A stretch of DNA of 64,000 nt. Source: Parvimonas parva. GTDB lineage: Bacteria; Bacillota; Clostridia; Tissierellales; Peptoniphilaceae. Where the stretch lies: the NCBI RefSeq assembly GCF_016552165.1, contig NZ_JACVDA010000004.1, positions 1 through 64,000 on the forward strand. The letters run 5' to 3'. The position numbers and the translations under genes were made by a program. This document shows positions 19,016 to 26,971 of this stretch, piece by piece (the first letter of the stretch is position 1; each line of letters begins with the position of its first letter). The notes below the pieces were generated by a model. The model saw nothing but the letters and a program-made list of their open reading frames with translations. It searched no databases and was not told the origin of the DNA.

Positions 19016-19258
19016 GTATCTTTTTACACAAAATTGATAATTTTTATAAAAAAATCTTTTTCATAAAAATTATTATTTTTTATCTTTTACCCAATAATTC
19101 ATCAAGTTAAATATATTACAAAATTAAATTAAAGTCAATGAATAACTTAAAAGAAATATGTTAAATAAATATTCAAATTTCAGTGTTTATCAACTATTTC
19201 ACGACAAAAATTCAGTACTGTTTTCTATATAAAAATTTTTTATTTAAAATTAATTTTT

Positions 19259-19579
19259 TTATTTATTTTTTAACCCGCTTATTATATGATAAATAACTAA
19301 TAATGGATGATAAAGCAACATTCTTGGTCCTGAAAATTTCATAATTTTTTTTACTTTTTCTTTCATTTTTGGACTATAGCAGGGAGATTTACAATTTGAA
19401 CAAAAAGTTTTTGTCTCCATAAATTTACAATGATCAATTCTTTTTATAGAATAATTTAAAACCTCATTGCATTCATCACATAATTCTCCGTTTTTATGAT
19501 TTTTCTTGCAATAGAGTTTTACCATTTCAGTTATTACTTTTTTCTCTCTATCTCTTTTCTTTTCAACACTTTTTTTCAT
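19259..19579 (-). CDS. Nitrous oxide-stimulated promoter family protein (cysteine-rich)
   Basis: 106 aa with seven cysteines: YCKKNHKNGELCDECNEVLNY, then HCKFMETKTFCSNCKSPCYSP. This is the pattern of the family named after a nitrous-oxide-stimulated promoter in Pfam, found in many anaerobes; the cysteines probably bind a metal. Function is unknown. The C-terminus GPRMLLYHPLLVIYHI is conserved in the family and somewhat hydrophobic. The ribosome site is weak (AAAGA), and a 34-codon frame ends five bases before the start, suggesting coupling. Confidence 0.8.
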   Translation of the reverse strand: MKKSVEKKRDREKKVITEMVKLYCKKNHKNGELCDECNEVLNYSIKRIDHCKFMETKTFCSNCKSPCYSPKMKEKVKKIMKFSGPRMLLYHPLLVIYHIISGLKNK

Positions 19580-19583
19580 ATCT

Positions 19584-19688
19584 TTATTCTTTAAATTCTA
19601 TTATTTGCCTTTCAATATCTGCTTTTACGTTTATTCCAAAAGGAATAATACATCTTAAAGATACGATACCCATTTTTCTTACCTTCAT
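19584..19688 (-). CDS. Small open frame, 34 aa, unknown
   Basis: Begins MKVRKMGIVSLRCIIPF, ends IIEFKE. It has an excellent ribosome site (GGAGG, 5 nt before ATG) and stops five bases before the start of the nitrous-oxide-family gene. It may be a real small protein or a leader that opens the next ribosome site. I see no recognisable domain. Confidence 0.45.
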   Translation of the reverse strand: MKVRKMGIVSLRCIIPFGINVKADIERQIIEFKE

Positions 19689-19718
19689 ATATTCCTCCAT
19701 AGAAAAAAAATCAGCTAA

Positions 19719-19740
19719 TAACCGACCAAAAGGTCGGTTA
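19719..19740 (-). terminator. Terminator after the phosphodiesterase gene
   Basis: A perfect 9-bp stem TAACCGACC/GGTCGGTTA with a 4-nt loop. On the minus strand flanking bases pair further, with a few bulges, and eight T follow. It ends the gatC-to-phosphodiesterase operon. Confidence 0.8.
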
Positions 19741-19749
19741 TAAAGCCGA

Positions 19750-20220
19750 TTATTTTAAATTTATTCTATTTACACTTTTTTCAATTAAGTTTACGATATA
19801 ATATCCCTTTGTATCTCCATGTCTTGGAAGTGTTGTACTTCCTGGATTTAAAATTGTTATTCCGTCAACTCTTTCTCTTAAATGAACATGAGTATGTCCA
19901 AAAAGTGCATAGTCAACCCCTAATTCTTTAGCTTTTTCAACTATTTTTTCTATTCCGTTATCAACATCATAATTGTGTCCATGAGTTAAAAAGAATTTTT
20001 TTCTTCTAATTTCTAAAACTAAATCTTCGGGCGTGTCATTTTCGTTTATATCATTATTCCCACGAACTGCATAAACTTCCATTCCGGTAATTTGTTCAAT
20101 TTTCCTTGAATCATCCACATCATCTCCAAGATGAAGAACAACATCTACCTTATTTCTTTGCAAACTGTATGCAACCGGAAGTACGATTCCATGGGTATCA
20201 CTAACAACTGCTACTATCAT
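19750..20220 (-). CDS. YfcE/MJ0936-family metallophosphoesterase
   Basis: 156 aa. Small phosphodiesterase of the calcineurin fold: metal-binding motifs SDTHG (N-terminus), LHLGDDVDD, RGNND, LTHGH and FGHTHVH are all present, in the usual order. Relatives hydrolyse artificial phosphodiesters; the true substrate is unknown. I choose ATG at 20220 with AGGTGA 5 nt upstream; an earlier GTG overlaps that site. It overlaps rdgB by 20 nt, an arrangement common in Firmicutes. Confidence 0.9.
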   Translation of the reverse strand: MIVAVVSDTHGIVLPVAYSLQRNKVDVVLHLGDDVDDSRKIEQITGMEVYAVRGNNDINENDTPEDLVLEIRRKKFFLTHGHNYDVDNGIEKIVEKAKELGVDYALFGHTHVHLRERVDGITILNPGSTTLPRHGDTKGYYIVNLIEKSVNRINLK

Positions 20221-20803
20221 ATCTATCACCTAAAATATTTTTCAAATCTTCTAAGGCTCTTTTTCTGTGGCTAAATTTATTTTTTTCTTCTGCTCCAATT
20301 TCAGCTAAAGTTTTATCCATATTTTCAGGAATGAAAATTTTATCATATCCAAAACCATTTTCGCCACGTTCTTCTGTTGAAATAGTTCCTTTTAAAATTC
20401 CTTTTGCTACATATTCATCTCCATTTTCGTCAACAAAGACGATAACAGTTTTAAAATATGCACTTCTATCCAACTTTCCTTCAAGATTTTTTAAAAGTTT
20501 TTTTCTATTTGCATCACTATTTCCATGCTCTCCTGCATATCTTGCAGATAAAACTCCAGGCTCTCCATTTAAAGCATTTACAAAAAGTCCTGTATCATCA
20601 GCTAAAACAGCAAAATCACAATATTCTCTCAACTTTTCAGCCTTTAATTTTGAATTTCCTTCAAGTGTATCATAAATTTCTTCAAATTCTTCTGTTACAC
20701 CAAGTTCTGATTTTGTTACAATTTCAAAGTCATATTTGCTTAAAATCGCAAATATCTCTTTAACTTTGTTTTTATTGTCCGTAGATAGTGCTACCTTTTT
20801 CAT
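20201..20803 (-). CDS. rdgB: XTP/dITP diphosphatase (RdgB/HAM1)
   Basis: 200 aa. Cleans the nucleotide pool by hydrolysing dITP, XTP and ITP to monophosphates. Signature STDNKNKVKEI at the N-terminus, ADDTGLFVNALNGEPGVLSARYAG in the middle, and FGYDKIFIPE and SHRKRAL near the C-terminus. Its ATG overlaps the last base of gatB, and its 3' end overlaps the phosphodiesterase gene. Confidence 0.95.
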   Translation of the reverse strand: MKKVALSTDNKNKVKEIFAILSKYDFEIVTKSELGVTEEFEEIYDTLEGNSKLKAEKLREYCDFAVLADDTGLFVNALNGEPGVLSARYAGEHGNSDANRKKLLKNLEGKLDRSAYFKTVIVFVDENGDEYVAKGILKGTISTEERGENGFGYDKIFIPENMDKTLAEIGAEEKNKFSHRKRALEDLKNILGDRYDSSSC

Positions 20804-22230
20804 TAAACTAACCTTTCTAAAATCAATTCATTAAACTTTTGTGGATTTCCTTTACCTTTTGACGCCTTCATACATTGTCCCATTAAGAAACCTAAAGCTC
20901 TGTCTTTTCCGTTTTTATAGTCCTCTATTGAAGACGGATTGTTGCTTAAAACTTCTTCAACGATTTTAATCAATGCACTATCGTCAGAGATTTGGATAAG
21001 TCCTCTTTCTTCAACAACTTTAAGCGGGTCAAAATCTCCCTCTTCAAACAATTCTCTAAGCAGTTTTTTACCTACATTTGCATTAATTTTATTTTCTTTA
21101 ACCAATTTCAAAAGACTGGCAAAAGATTCTATATTCAAAGGAATTTCCTCAAATTCAATTTCCAAATCTTTAACTCTTCTTAAAACATCAGATAAAAGCC
21201 AATTTGAAACAAGAGTTGCATCATCAACCTTTTTTACAACTTTTTCAAAATATTCAGACAAATATTTATTTTGAGTTAATACATTTGCATCATATTCTGA
21301 AAGTTTGTATTCAGCTAAAAATCTATTTTTCTTATTTCTTGGAAGTTCAGGCATCTTTTCCTTAATGCTTTCAACAAAACTTTCTTCAAGAGTTATATAA
21401 GGAATGTCAGGCTCAACGCTAAATCTATAATCATTTCCCTCTTCTTTATGACGCATAATTATAGTTTCAAGTTTTGCCTCGTCCCAACGTCTAGTTTCTT
21501 TTTCGCCAATAATATTATTTTTAACATTTTCTATATGTCTTTTTTGTTCATGCTCCATTGCACGAAGTGCAGCTTTGAATGAGTTTAGATTTTTAATTTC
21601 AGTAATTTTTGTCTTAAATCCACTTTCTTCATCAACAACATTCAAGTTTACATCACAACGAAGTGAGCCTTCTTCCATTTTAACATCTGAAATTCCAAGG
21701 TATTTTATAGTTTCCTTTAGATTTGTCAAAAAGGCAATAGCTTCTTCAGGACTATTCATATCAGGTTCAGATACAATTTCAATTAGTGGAACTCCGGCTC
21801 TGTTGTAGTCCATAAGAGTATGCCCACTTTCATTGTGGATTGATTTTCCCGTATCTTCTTCTATGTGTATTCTTTGTAATCTTACTTTTTTTACTCCGTT
21901 TTCAGTTTCAATTTCTATATAACCATTTTTACAAATCGGAGTTCTCTCTTGAGTAATTTGATAACCCTTAACTAAGTCAGGATAAAAATATTTTTTTCTA
22001 TCCATTTTCATATCCATTGAAATTTCACAATTAAAAGCATTCCCTGCCATTATCGCATATTCAATCGCTCTTTTATTTATTCTCGGAAGAGTTCCCGGAT
22101 GTCCTAAACAAGTTGGACAAACATTCGTATTTGGAGGACAACCATATTCATTTTTACAACCACAGAACATTTTTGTTTCAGTTTGTAACTCAACATGAAT
22201 TTCAAGTCCTATTATAGTTTTTAAACTCAT
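20803..22230 (-). CDS. gatB: Asp-tRNA(Asn)/Glu-tRNA(Gln) amidotransferase subunit B
   Basis: 475 aa. Binds and activates mischarged tRNA in the GatCAB complex, which converts Glu-tRNA(Gln) and Asp-tRNA(Asn) to the correct amides. IGLEIHVELQTETKMFC at the N-terminus, the zinc-site cysteines (CGCKN...CPTCLG), and the C-terminal YqeY-like tRNA-binding domain are present. Start ATG at 22230 with AAAGGGGG upstream; the longer frame (from 22248) runs into gatA. Only one nucleotide separates it from gatA. Confidence 0.97.
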   Translation of the reverse strand: MSLKTIIGLEIHVELQTETKMFCGCKNEYGCPPNTNVCPTCLGHPGTLPRINKRAIEYAIMAGNAFNCEISMDMKMDRKKYFYPDLVKGYQITQERTPICKNGYIEIETENGVKKVRLQRIHIEEDTGKSIHNESGHTLMDYNRAGVPLIEIVSEPDMNSPEEAIAFLTNLKETIKYLGISDVKMEEGSLRCDVNLNVVDEESGFKTKITEIKNLNSFKAALRAMEHEQKRHIENVKNNIIGEKETRRWDEAKLETIIMRHKEEGNDYRFSVEPDIPYITLEESFVESIKEKMPELPRNKKNRFLAEYKLSEYDANVLTQNKYLSEYFEKVVKKVDDATLVSNWLLSDVLRRVKDLEIEFEEIPLNIESFASLLKLVKENKINANVGKKLLRELFEEGDFDPLKVVEERGLIQISDDSALIKIVEEVLSNNPSSIEDYKNGKDRALGFLMGQCMKASKGKGNPQKFNELILERLV

Positions 22231-22231
22231 A

Positions 22232-23638
22232 TTAAAGCCCCCTTTCAAAATTCATTGCAAGATTTAAAAGTTTTTCATCATCAAATCTCTTACCTATAAA
22301 TTGAACACTTCCACCAATTTTTTTAAGATTTAAAGGCACAGAAATAGCAGGAAGTCCGGCAAAGTTTACAGGAACATTAAAAGTATCTCCTGCATAAGCA
22401 CTTAAAGCATTGTCCTTTTCATCTCCAATTTTTCTTGGAAGGCAAGTTGTAGTCGGAGTTAAGATAAAATCGTAACTTGAAAGCACTTCATTTACTTCCT
22501 TACTTATCAAATCTCTAACTTCCAAGCCTTTTTTGTAAAGCGCTTGATTATTTGAACTTGCAAGGTAGAAAGTTCCCATTGCAATTCTTCTCTTAACTTC
22601 TTCCCCAAAGCCTTCGCTTCTGGTATTTGTGAAAAGCTCTCTAGTTGATTCATAATTTTCAGTTCTGTATCCATATCTAATACCGTCAAATCTTGACATA
22701 TTACTTGAAACTTCAGAACTCATAACAACATTATATACATTTGTAGAATGTTTAATATATTTAAAATCTACTTCTTCGATTATCGCACCTTGATTTTTTA
22801 AATTTTCAATCGCCTTTTTATAATCATTTAAAACAACTTCATCAAGTTCGTATTGTTCCAAATTAGAAACTGTCGCAATCTTAATTCCATTTAATGAAAA
22901 TTCACTATCTTCTTTGAAATTTACAGCATCTCTCATAGTAACAGCGTCCATTTCATCAAAACCGCCAATTACATTTATAATAGGTAAAATTGACTTAACA
23001 TCATTTGATAAAATTCCAACTTGGTCTAAACTACTAGCCATAGAAACAACACCATATCTTGAAATCATACCATAAGTTGGTTTATATCCAACACAGGCGC
23101 AAAAAGATGCAGGGTTTCTAACCGAACCACCAGTATCTGAACCCAAACTAATCATAGCAAGATCGGCACTTACACTACTTGCAGAGCCGGAAGATGACCC
23201 TCCAGGAATTAAACTTTCATCAAGTGGATTTTTTGTTGCCCCAAAATATGAAGTTTCTCCTGAACCACCCATAGCAAATTCGTCCATATTTACTTTACCT
23301 AAAATAACAGCATCTTCTTCTAAAAGTCGGTCAATAATTGTAGCATTAAAAATCGGAGAAAAATTTTCTAAAATTTTTGAACCACAAGTATTTTTATAAC
23401 CCTTAACTAAAATATTGTCCTTAACAGAAACGGAAATACCAAAAAGTGAACCTAATTTTTCACCATTTTTTAATTTTTCATTTAAAAAATTAACTCTTTC
23501 CATAACTTTTTCTTTAGAAAAATCAAGAAAAATATTCAAATCTTTTTTATCATCAATTTTTTTTATAACATCATCGTAAAATGAAACTAAATCCACCTTA
23601 CCACTAACAAAATCTTCTCTTATACTTAAAATATCCAT
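22232..23638 (-). CDS. gatA: Asp-tRNA(Asn)/Glu-tRNA(Gln) amidotransferase subunit A
   Basis: 468 aa. Amidase-signature glutaminase supplying ammonia to GatB. The catalytic region GGSSSGSASSVSADLAMISLGSDTGGS provides the Ser-cisSer pair, with the catalytic Lys in VSVKDNI upstream. It shares its ATG with the stop of gatC (overlap of one base). Confidence 0.97.
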   Translation of the reverse strand: MDILSIREDFVSGKVDLVSFYDDVIKKIDDKKDLNIFLDFSKEKVMERVNFLNEKLKNGEKLGSLFGISVSVKDNILVKGYKNTCGSKILENFSPIFNATIIDRLLEEDAVILGKVNMDEFAMGGSGETSYFGATKNPLDESLIPGGSSSGSASSVSADLAMISLGSDTGGSVRNPASFCACVGYKPTYGMISRYGVVSMASSLDQVGILSNDVKSILPIINVIGGFDEMDAVTMRDAVNFKEDSEFSLNGIKIATVSNLEQYELDEVVLNDYKKAIENLKNQGAIIEEVDFKYIKHSTNVYNVVMSSEVSSNMSRFDGIRYGYRTENYESTRELFTNTRSEGFGEEVKRRIAMGTFYLASSNNQALYKKGLEVRDLISKEVNEVLSSYDFILTPTTTCLPRKIGDEKDNALSAYAGDTFNVPVNFAGLPAISVPLNLKKIGGSVQFIGKRFDDEKLLNLAMNFERGL

Positions 23639-23922
23639 TATTTCACTACCCTTTGTAATCTAAAATATCCATACTCTTTATCACTAGCATTTAAAAGTGC
23701 ATCTTCCCTAGAAATACTTTCCTCCACAACATCTTCTCTCAAAGGACTGTTGTGCTCAACAACTATTTCAAGACCACTACAACTTGAAGTATCAAGTTCC
23801 ATAATTTCATTTGCAAAAACAAGAACATCATCAAACTTTTTAGCAATGCTAGAAAGTTCTTCTTCCTTTACATTCAAGTTCGCAAGATAATAAATTTTCT
23901 TTACTTCTTCCTTAGTAACCAT
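23638..23922 (-). CDS. gatC: Asp-tRNA(Asn)/Glu-tRNA(Gln) amidotransferase subunit C
   Basis: 94 aa. Small subunit that wraps around GatA and stabilises the complex. It shows the family pattern VKKIYYLANLNVKEEEL...LDTS...LREDVVEESISREDAL. Start ATG with TAGGAG upstream. First gene of the gatCAB-rdgB-phosphodiesterase operon. Confidence 0.95.
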   Translation of the reverse strand: MVTKEEVKKIYYLANLNVKEEELSSIAKKFDDVLVFANEIMELDTSSCSGLEIVVEHNSPLREDVVEESISREDALLNASDKEYGYFRLQRVVK

Positions 23923-24043
23923 AAAAATCTCCTATTAAAATTTTATTATTTATCCTTATAAATGAGATTAGAACATTATTTCCGTCTTTATTTTAATCAA
24001 CGAAATTTCTGTTAAAATCTTATCCAATAAACTTATATATAAA

Positions 24044-24072
24044 ATTATAGCATTTTTAGACCCAAATGTAAA
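24044..24072 (-). promoter_or_regulatory. Promoter of the gatCAB operon
   Basis: On the minus strand TTTACA (24067-24072), 17-bp spacer, TATAAT (24044-24049) with an extended TGC before the -10. The -35 lies within the T-run of the upstream gene's terminator. The leader before gatC is about 115 nt. Confidence 0.68.
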
Positions 24073-24100
24073 AAAAACTTGAATTTTTTTATTTTCAAGT
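24069..24100 (-). terminator. Terminator after the 107-aa membrane protein gene
   Basis: Stem ACTTGAA/TTCAAGT with a 10-nt loop, then eight T on the minus strand. It lies 50 nt after the stop at 24151. Confidence 0.65.
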
Positions 24101-24150
24101 CTTTTTAACATTAATACATATAATTTAAAAAATTTTAATACAATTAATAT

Positions 24151-24474
24151 TTATTCTTTTAATATGGATTTTCTATAATCTAATAACTTAATCTTTAAAA
24201 TTAATAATACAGTTACCATAATAATACAAAAAACTATCATCTTTCTAACAGTATTCAATAGTAATGGTATCGTCAATAAAATAATTCCAAAAAACAAACA
24301 CAATTTACCAAATTTTTTCATTAAATCATTTTTTAAATCTTCTGAAATATCATCAATCTTATAGTAAGGAATTATCTTTTTTTGACATTTATTATTCAAG
24401 TATAAAACCCCCATAATTATATTATATAAACCACAGATTAAAAGCATTATTCTATACAATAACAACATAATCAA
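24151..24474 (-). CDS. Small membrane protein, unknown
   Basis: 107 aa with three hydrophobic segments (about residues 3-26, 54-72 and 78-97), separated by a short charged linker (YYKIDDISEDLKNDL). The architecture resembles DUF3784-type membrane proteins, but I cannot confirm membership. No clear AGGAGG precedes the ATG (the upstream region is AT-rich), which lowers confidence in the start; an internal ATG two codons later is possible. Confidence 0.5.
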   Translation of the reverse strand: MIMLLLYRIMLLICGLYNIIMGVLYLNNKCQKKIIPYYKIDDISEDLKNDLMKKFGKLCLFFGIILLTIPLLLNTVRKMIVFCIIMVTVLLILKIKLLDYRKSILKE

Positions 24475-24555
24475 TTCACAATCCTTTATATTTAATTATT
24501 TAAGTTAAATGAGTTAAATTTATAATTTTTTTTGCAAATAAATCATATTACAACT

Positions 24556-24590
24556 AAAAAAGTTAAGAACATTAAATTTCTCAACTTTTT
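24556..24590 (-). terminator. Terminator after the lipoprotein gene
   Basis: Imperfect stem of AAAAAGTT-AGAA with TTCT-AACTTTTT, eight nucleotides after the lipoprotein stop; T-rich tail on the minus strand. Confidence 0.6.
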
Positions 24591-24597
24591 AATTTTT

Positions 24598-25050
24598 TTA
24601 TTTAGGCTCGCCTTTTATATATTCTGTATTTGTTTCAGTATCGACTATTGTCTTTTCGTCTTTTATCCAAAATTTTCTTTCAGGGAAGAAATCAGCTGTT
24701 AAATACTTTTTTCCACCTTCTTCAAAAACTTTCGGTTCTAAAAAATTTCCGTCATCCGTAAAATCACCACGAAGTTTTTTAACGGACTCTTTTGAACAAT
24801 TATCAAAGTCTATCGGCTTAGCTTTGTAATACAAACAAGGAACTCCATAATATTCCCCATTATCTATAACAATTTGCGAATCAGAAGCATAATAATATCC
24901 ACAAACTTCTTGCACTTCCTTACTTGCTTTTTTAACAATATGCTTTTGTGCTTTTGTATTGTCTTCATTAACATTAGAACTCTTAGCACAACCTGAAAGA
25001 GCAACGAAAACAGGCAAAATCAAAATTAACTTTCTAAAAAATTTTTTCAT
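24598..25050 (-). CDS. Putative lipoprotein, unknown
   Basis: 150 aa. A typical lipoprotein signal: MKKFFRKLILILPVFVALSGC with the lipobox LSGC (Cys21 would be lipidated), followed by a short Asn/Lys-rich linker. The mature part has three further cysteines (in EVCGYYY, VPCLYY, DNCSK), unusual for an exported protein. The C-terminus KDEKTIVDTETNTEYIKGEPK suggests a small beta-sandwich domain. Start ATG preceded by AAGGAGG. A perfect consensus promoter lies upstream. Function not recognised. Confidence 0.75.
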   Translation of the reverse strand: MKKFFRKLILILPVFVALSGCAKSSNVNEDNTKAQKHIVKKASKEVQEVCGYYYASDSQIVIDNGEYYGVPCLYYKAKPIDFDNCSKESVKKLRGDFTDDGNFLEPKVFEEGGKKYLTADFFPERKFWIKDEKTIVDTETNTEYIKGEPK

Positions 25051-25126
25051 AAATTACCTCCTTATAAATTTTATGTAAATTATATAAATCTTCATGTATT
25101 TTTGAAAAATATTATTAATTATCTAA

Positions 25127-25155
25127 ATTATACTAAACAAATAAAAATATGTCAA
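25127..25155 (-). promoter_or_regulatory. Perfect consensus SigA promoter of the lipoprotein gene
   Basis: On the minus strand TTGACA (25150-25155), 17-bp spacer, TATAAT (25127-25132). It reads toward the lipoprotein gene that starts at 25050. Confidence 0.82.
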
Positions 25156-25205
25156 TAAGTTTTAAATAAATATTTATCAAATTATAGTTTAAAACATAAA
25201 ATTTT

Positions 25206-25790
25206 TTAAGGAATTACTTCTCCTTTTTTCACAAGTGAATGTATCCATTCTTTTTTTATCTGCCATATATTTGCTTGAACTCTGTAAATATCCCATTCAT
25301 CAATGTCAAATATTCTACTCCAACTGTCTATTACAATTCTTTTTTCTTCGGGATAAAAATTTCTATACTTGCCTTCAAAAAATTCAAAACCGTTATCTAT
25401 TCCCTTATCTTTTAATCTCTTTTTATACTTTTTATCATCTTCTTCATCTAATGGAATATAATGATGATTGAGTACATAATCCCATTTAACTCCGTCAAAA
25501 TAAATTATCTCATCTTTTGGAACATCCAATACATATAAAATGCTATTTTCAATCGGTGGCATACAGTTTTTATTGCTGACTCCGCACCAAACAGGCATTT
25601 CAACTTCTTTTGGTTTAGGAACTCTTTTTGATGCCTCTGTTACAAAGTAGTTATAACAACTTAAAATATAATCAGAAATCACGCCAAAATTTTCTCTAAC
25701 ATAAGAAATTTTGTTTGTAAAGTATCCTTTTTCTTCAATTTCTCTTAAAGAACGAATGTCTTGTCTTGTGTATAATCTTACAGTTTCCAT
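25206..25790 (-). CDS. DUF3841 domain protein
   Basis: 194 aa, soluble. METVRLYTRQDIRSLREIEEKGYF...DYILSCYNYFVTEASKRVPKP and the later MPVWCGVSNKN match the pattern of DUF3841, a family of unknown function in Firmicutes. Start at ATG 25790, which has AAAGGG upstream; an upstream GTG in frame overlaps that site. It is monocistronic, with its own promoter (25813-25841). Confidence 0.75.
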   Translation of the reverse strand: METVRLYTRQDIRSLREIEEKGYFTNKISYVRENFGVISDYILSCYNYFVTEASKRVPKPKEVEMPVWCGVSNKNCMPPIENSILYVLDVPKDEIIYFDGVKWDYVLNHHYIPLDEEDDKKYKKRLKDKGIDNGFEFFEGKYRNFYPEEKRIVIDSWSRIFDIDEWDIYRVQANIWQIKKEWIHSLVKKGEVIP

Positions 25791-25812
25791 ACATTTCACA
25801 CCCTTTCATTTT

Positions 25813-25841
25813 ATTGTATCACATTAAATCACAAAAATCAA
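25813..25841 (-). promoter_or_regulatory. Promoter of the DUF3841 gene
   Basis: On the minus strand TTGATT (25836-25841), 17-bp spacer ending TGA, TACAAT (25813-25818). It lies about 23 nt before the start codon. Confidence 0.65.
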
Positions 25842-25857
25842 TATGACTATAAAACAT

Positions 25858-25886
25858 AAAAAAGCTATTGAAAAATTCAATAGCTT
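25858..25886 (-). terminator. Terminator of the Fe3+-type ABC operon
   Basis: Perfect 11-bp stem AAGCTATTGAA/TTCAATAGCTT with a 3-nt loop and six T downstream on the minus strand, seven bases after the ABC ATPase stop. Confidence 0.88.
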
Positions 25887-25892
25887 CTGCTT

Positions 25893-26963
25893 TTATGTTA
25901 TTATTTTAGTGTAATCTTTTCCGTCATCGTCAAATACCATGAAGTTTTTAATTCTAAGTTTTATATTTGAATTTTCTTCAAACATTCCGTAAGTTTCAAC
26001 ATGGTCGATAACTCTAACTATATTTTCATTTCCCAAATCAACTTTACAGTCATTCACATCCCCAAGATAAAATTGACTTACAAGTTTTGCATCAATTGTT
26101 CCGTCTTTTTCGTCTATTCTTAAAGCCTCAGGTCTTATTGCAATTATAACATTGCCCTTTTTATCTCCGTCATAAGGTAATTTCTTTCCGGTATTTGAAA
26201 TTTCAACAAATCCGTCTTTTACAACTCCCTTAATAAAATTAACACGACCGACAAAATTTGCAACAAAAGGATTTGCAGGATTTCTATAAATTTCTTCAGG
26301 AGTTCCAATTTGTTGAACAACCCCTTTATTTATCAAAATTATTCTGTCGCTCATTGTCATAGCCTCTATTTGGTCGTGAGTTACATAAACAACTGTAATT
26401 CCAAGTCTTTTTTGTATCTCTTTTATTTCAAAACGCATCTCTTCTCTAAGTTTTGCATCTAAGTTTGAAAGAGGTTCGTCAAGTAAAAGTAACTTTGGTT
26501 TCCCAACTAAAGCACGTCCAAGAGCAACCCTTTGTTGTTGTCCACCTGAAAGCTCTGACGGTATTCTATCTTTATATTGAGATAAATGAACTATCTCTAA
26601 AACTTTTTCAACTCTTTCTTTTATTTCTTGTTTTTTAACACCTGATATTTTTAAAGGATAGGCAACATTGTCAAAAACATTCATATGAGGCCAAACAGCA
26701 TAAGATTGAAATACCATTCCTATATCTCTTTTTTCAGGAGGAACAAAAGTTTTTCCTCCGGAAACAATCTTATCTCCTATTAAAATTTCTCCGGTATTAG
26801 GTTTTTCAAAGCCTGCTATAAGTCTTAACATTGTTGTTTTTCCACAACCTGACGGACCAAGCAAAGTTATAAATTCACCATCTTCGAAAGTTTCTGTAAA
26901 AGGTTTTAAAACTTCTACATTTCCAAAAGCTTTACTTATTTTTTTTATTGTAATTGTTGACAT
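25893..26963 (-). CDS. ABC transporter ATP-binding protein, Fe3+/spermidine (FbpC/PotA) type
   Basis: 356 aa. ATPase domain with Walker A GPSGCGKTT (36-44), Q-loop, signature LSGGQQQR, Walker B LLLLDEPLSNLD, and His in VYVTHDQ. The C-terminal 120 residues form a TOBE regulatory domain. It powers the two-domain permease encoded 8 nt upstream. Third gene of a binding protein - permease - ATPase operon. The substrate is probably ferric iron or a related ligand; 2-aminoethylphosphonate or spermidine cannot be excluded. Confidence 0.88.
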   Translation of the reverse strand: MSTITIKKISKAFGNVEVLKPFTETFEDGEFITLLGPSGCGKTTMLRLIAGFEKPNTGEILIGDKIVSGGKTFVPPEKRDIGMVFQSYAVWPHMNVFDNVAYPLKISGVKKQEIKERVEKVLEIVHLSQYKDRIPSELSGGQQQRVALGRALVGKPKLLLLDEPLSNLDAKLREEMRFEIKEIQKRLGITVVYVTHDQIEAMTMSDRIILINKGVVQQIGTPEEIYRNPANPFVANFVGRVNFIKGVVKDGFVEISNTGKKLPYDGDKKGNVIIAIRPEALRIDEKDGTIDAKLVSQFYLGDVNDCKVDLGNENIVRVIDHVETYGMFEENSNIKLRIKNFMVFDDDGKDYTKIIT

Positions 26964-26971
26964 TTTTCCTC

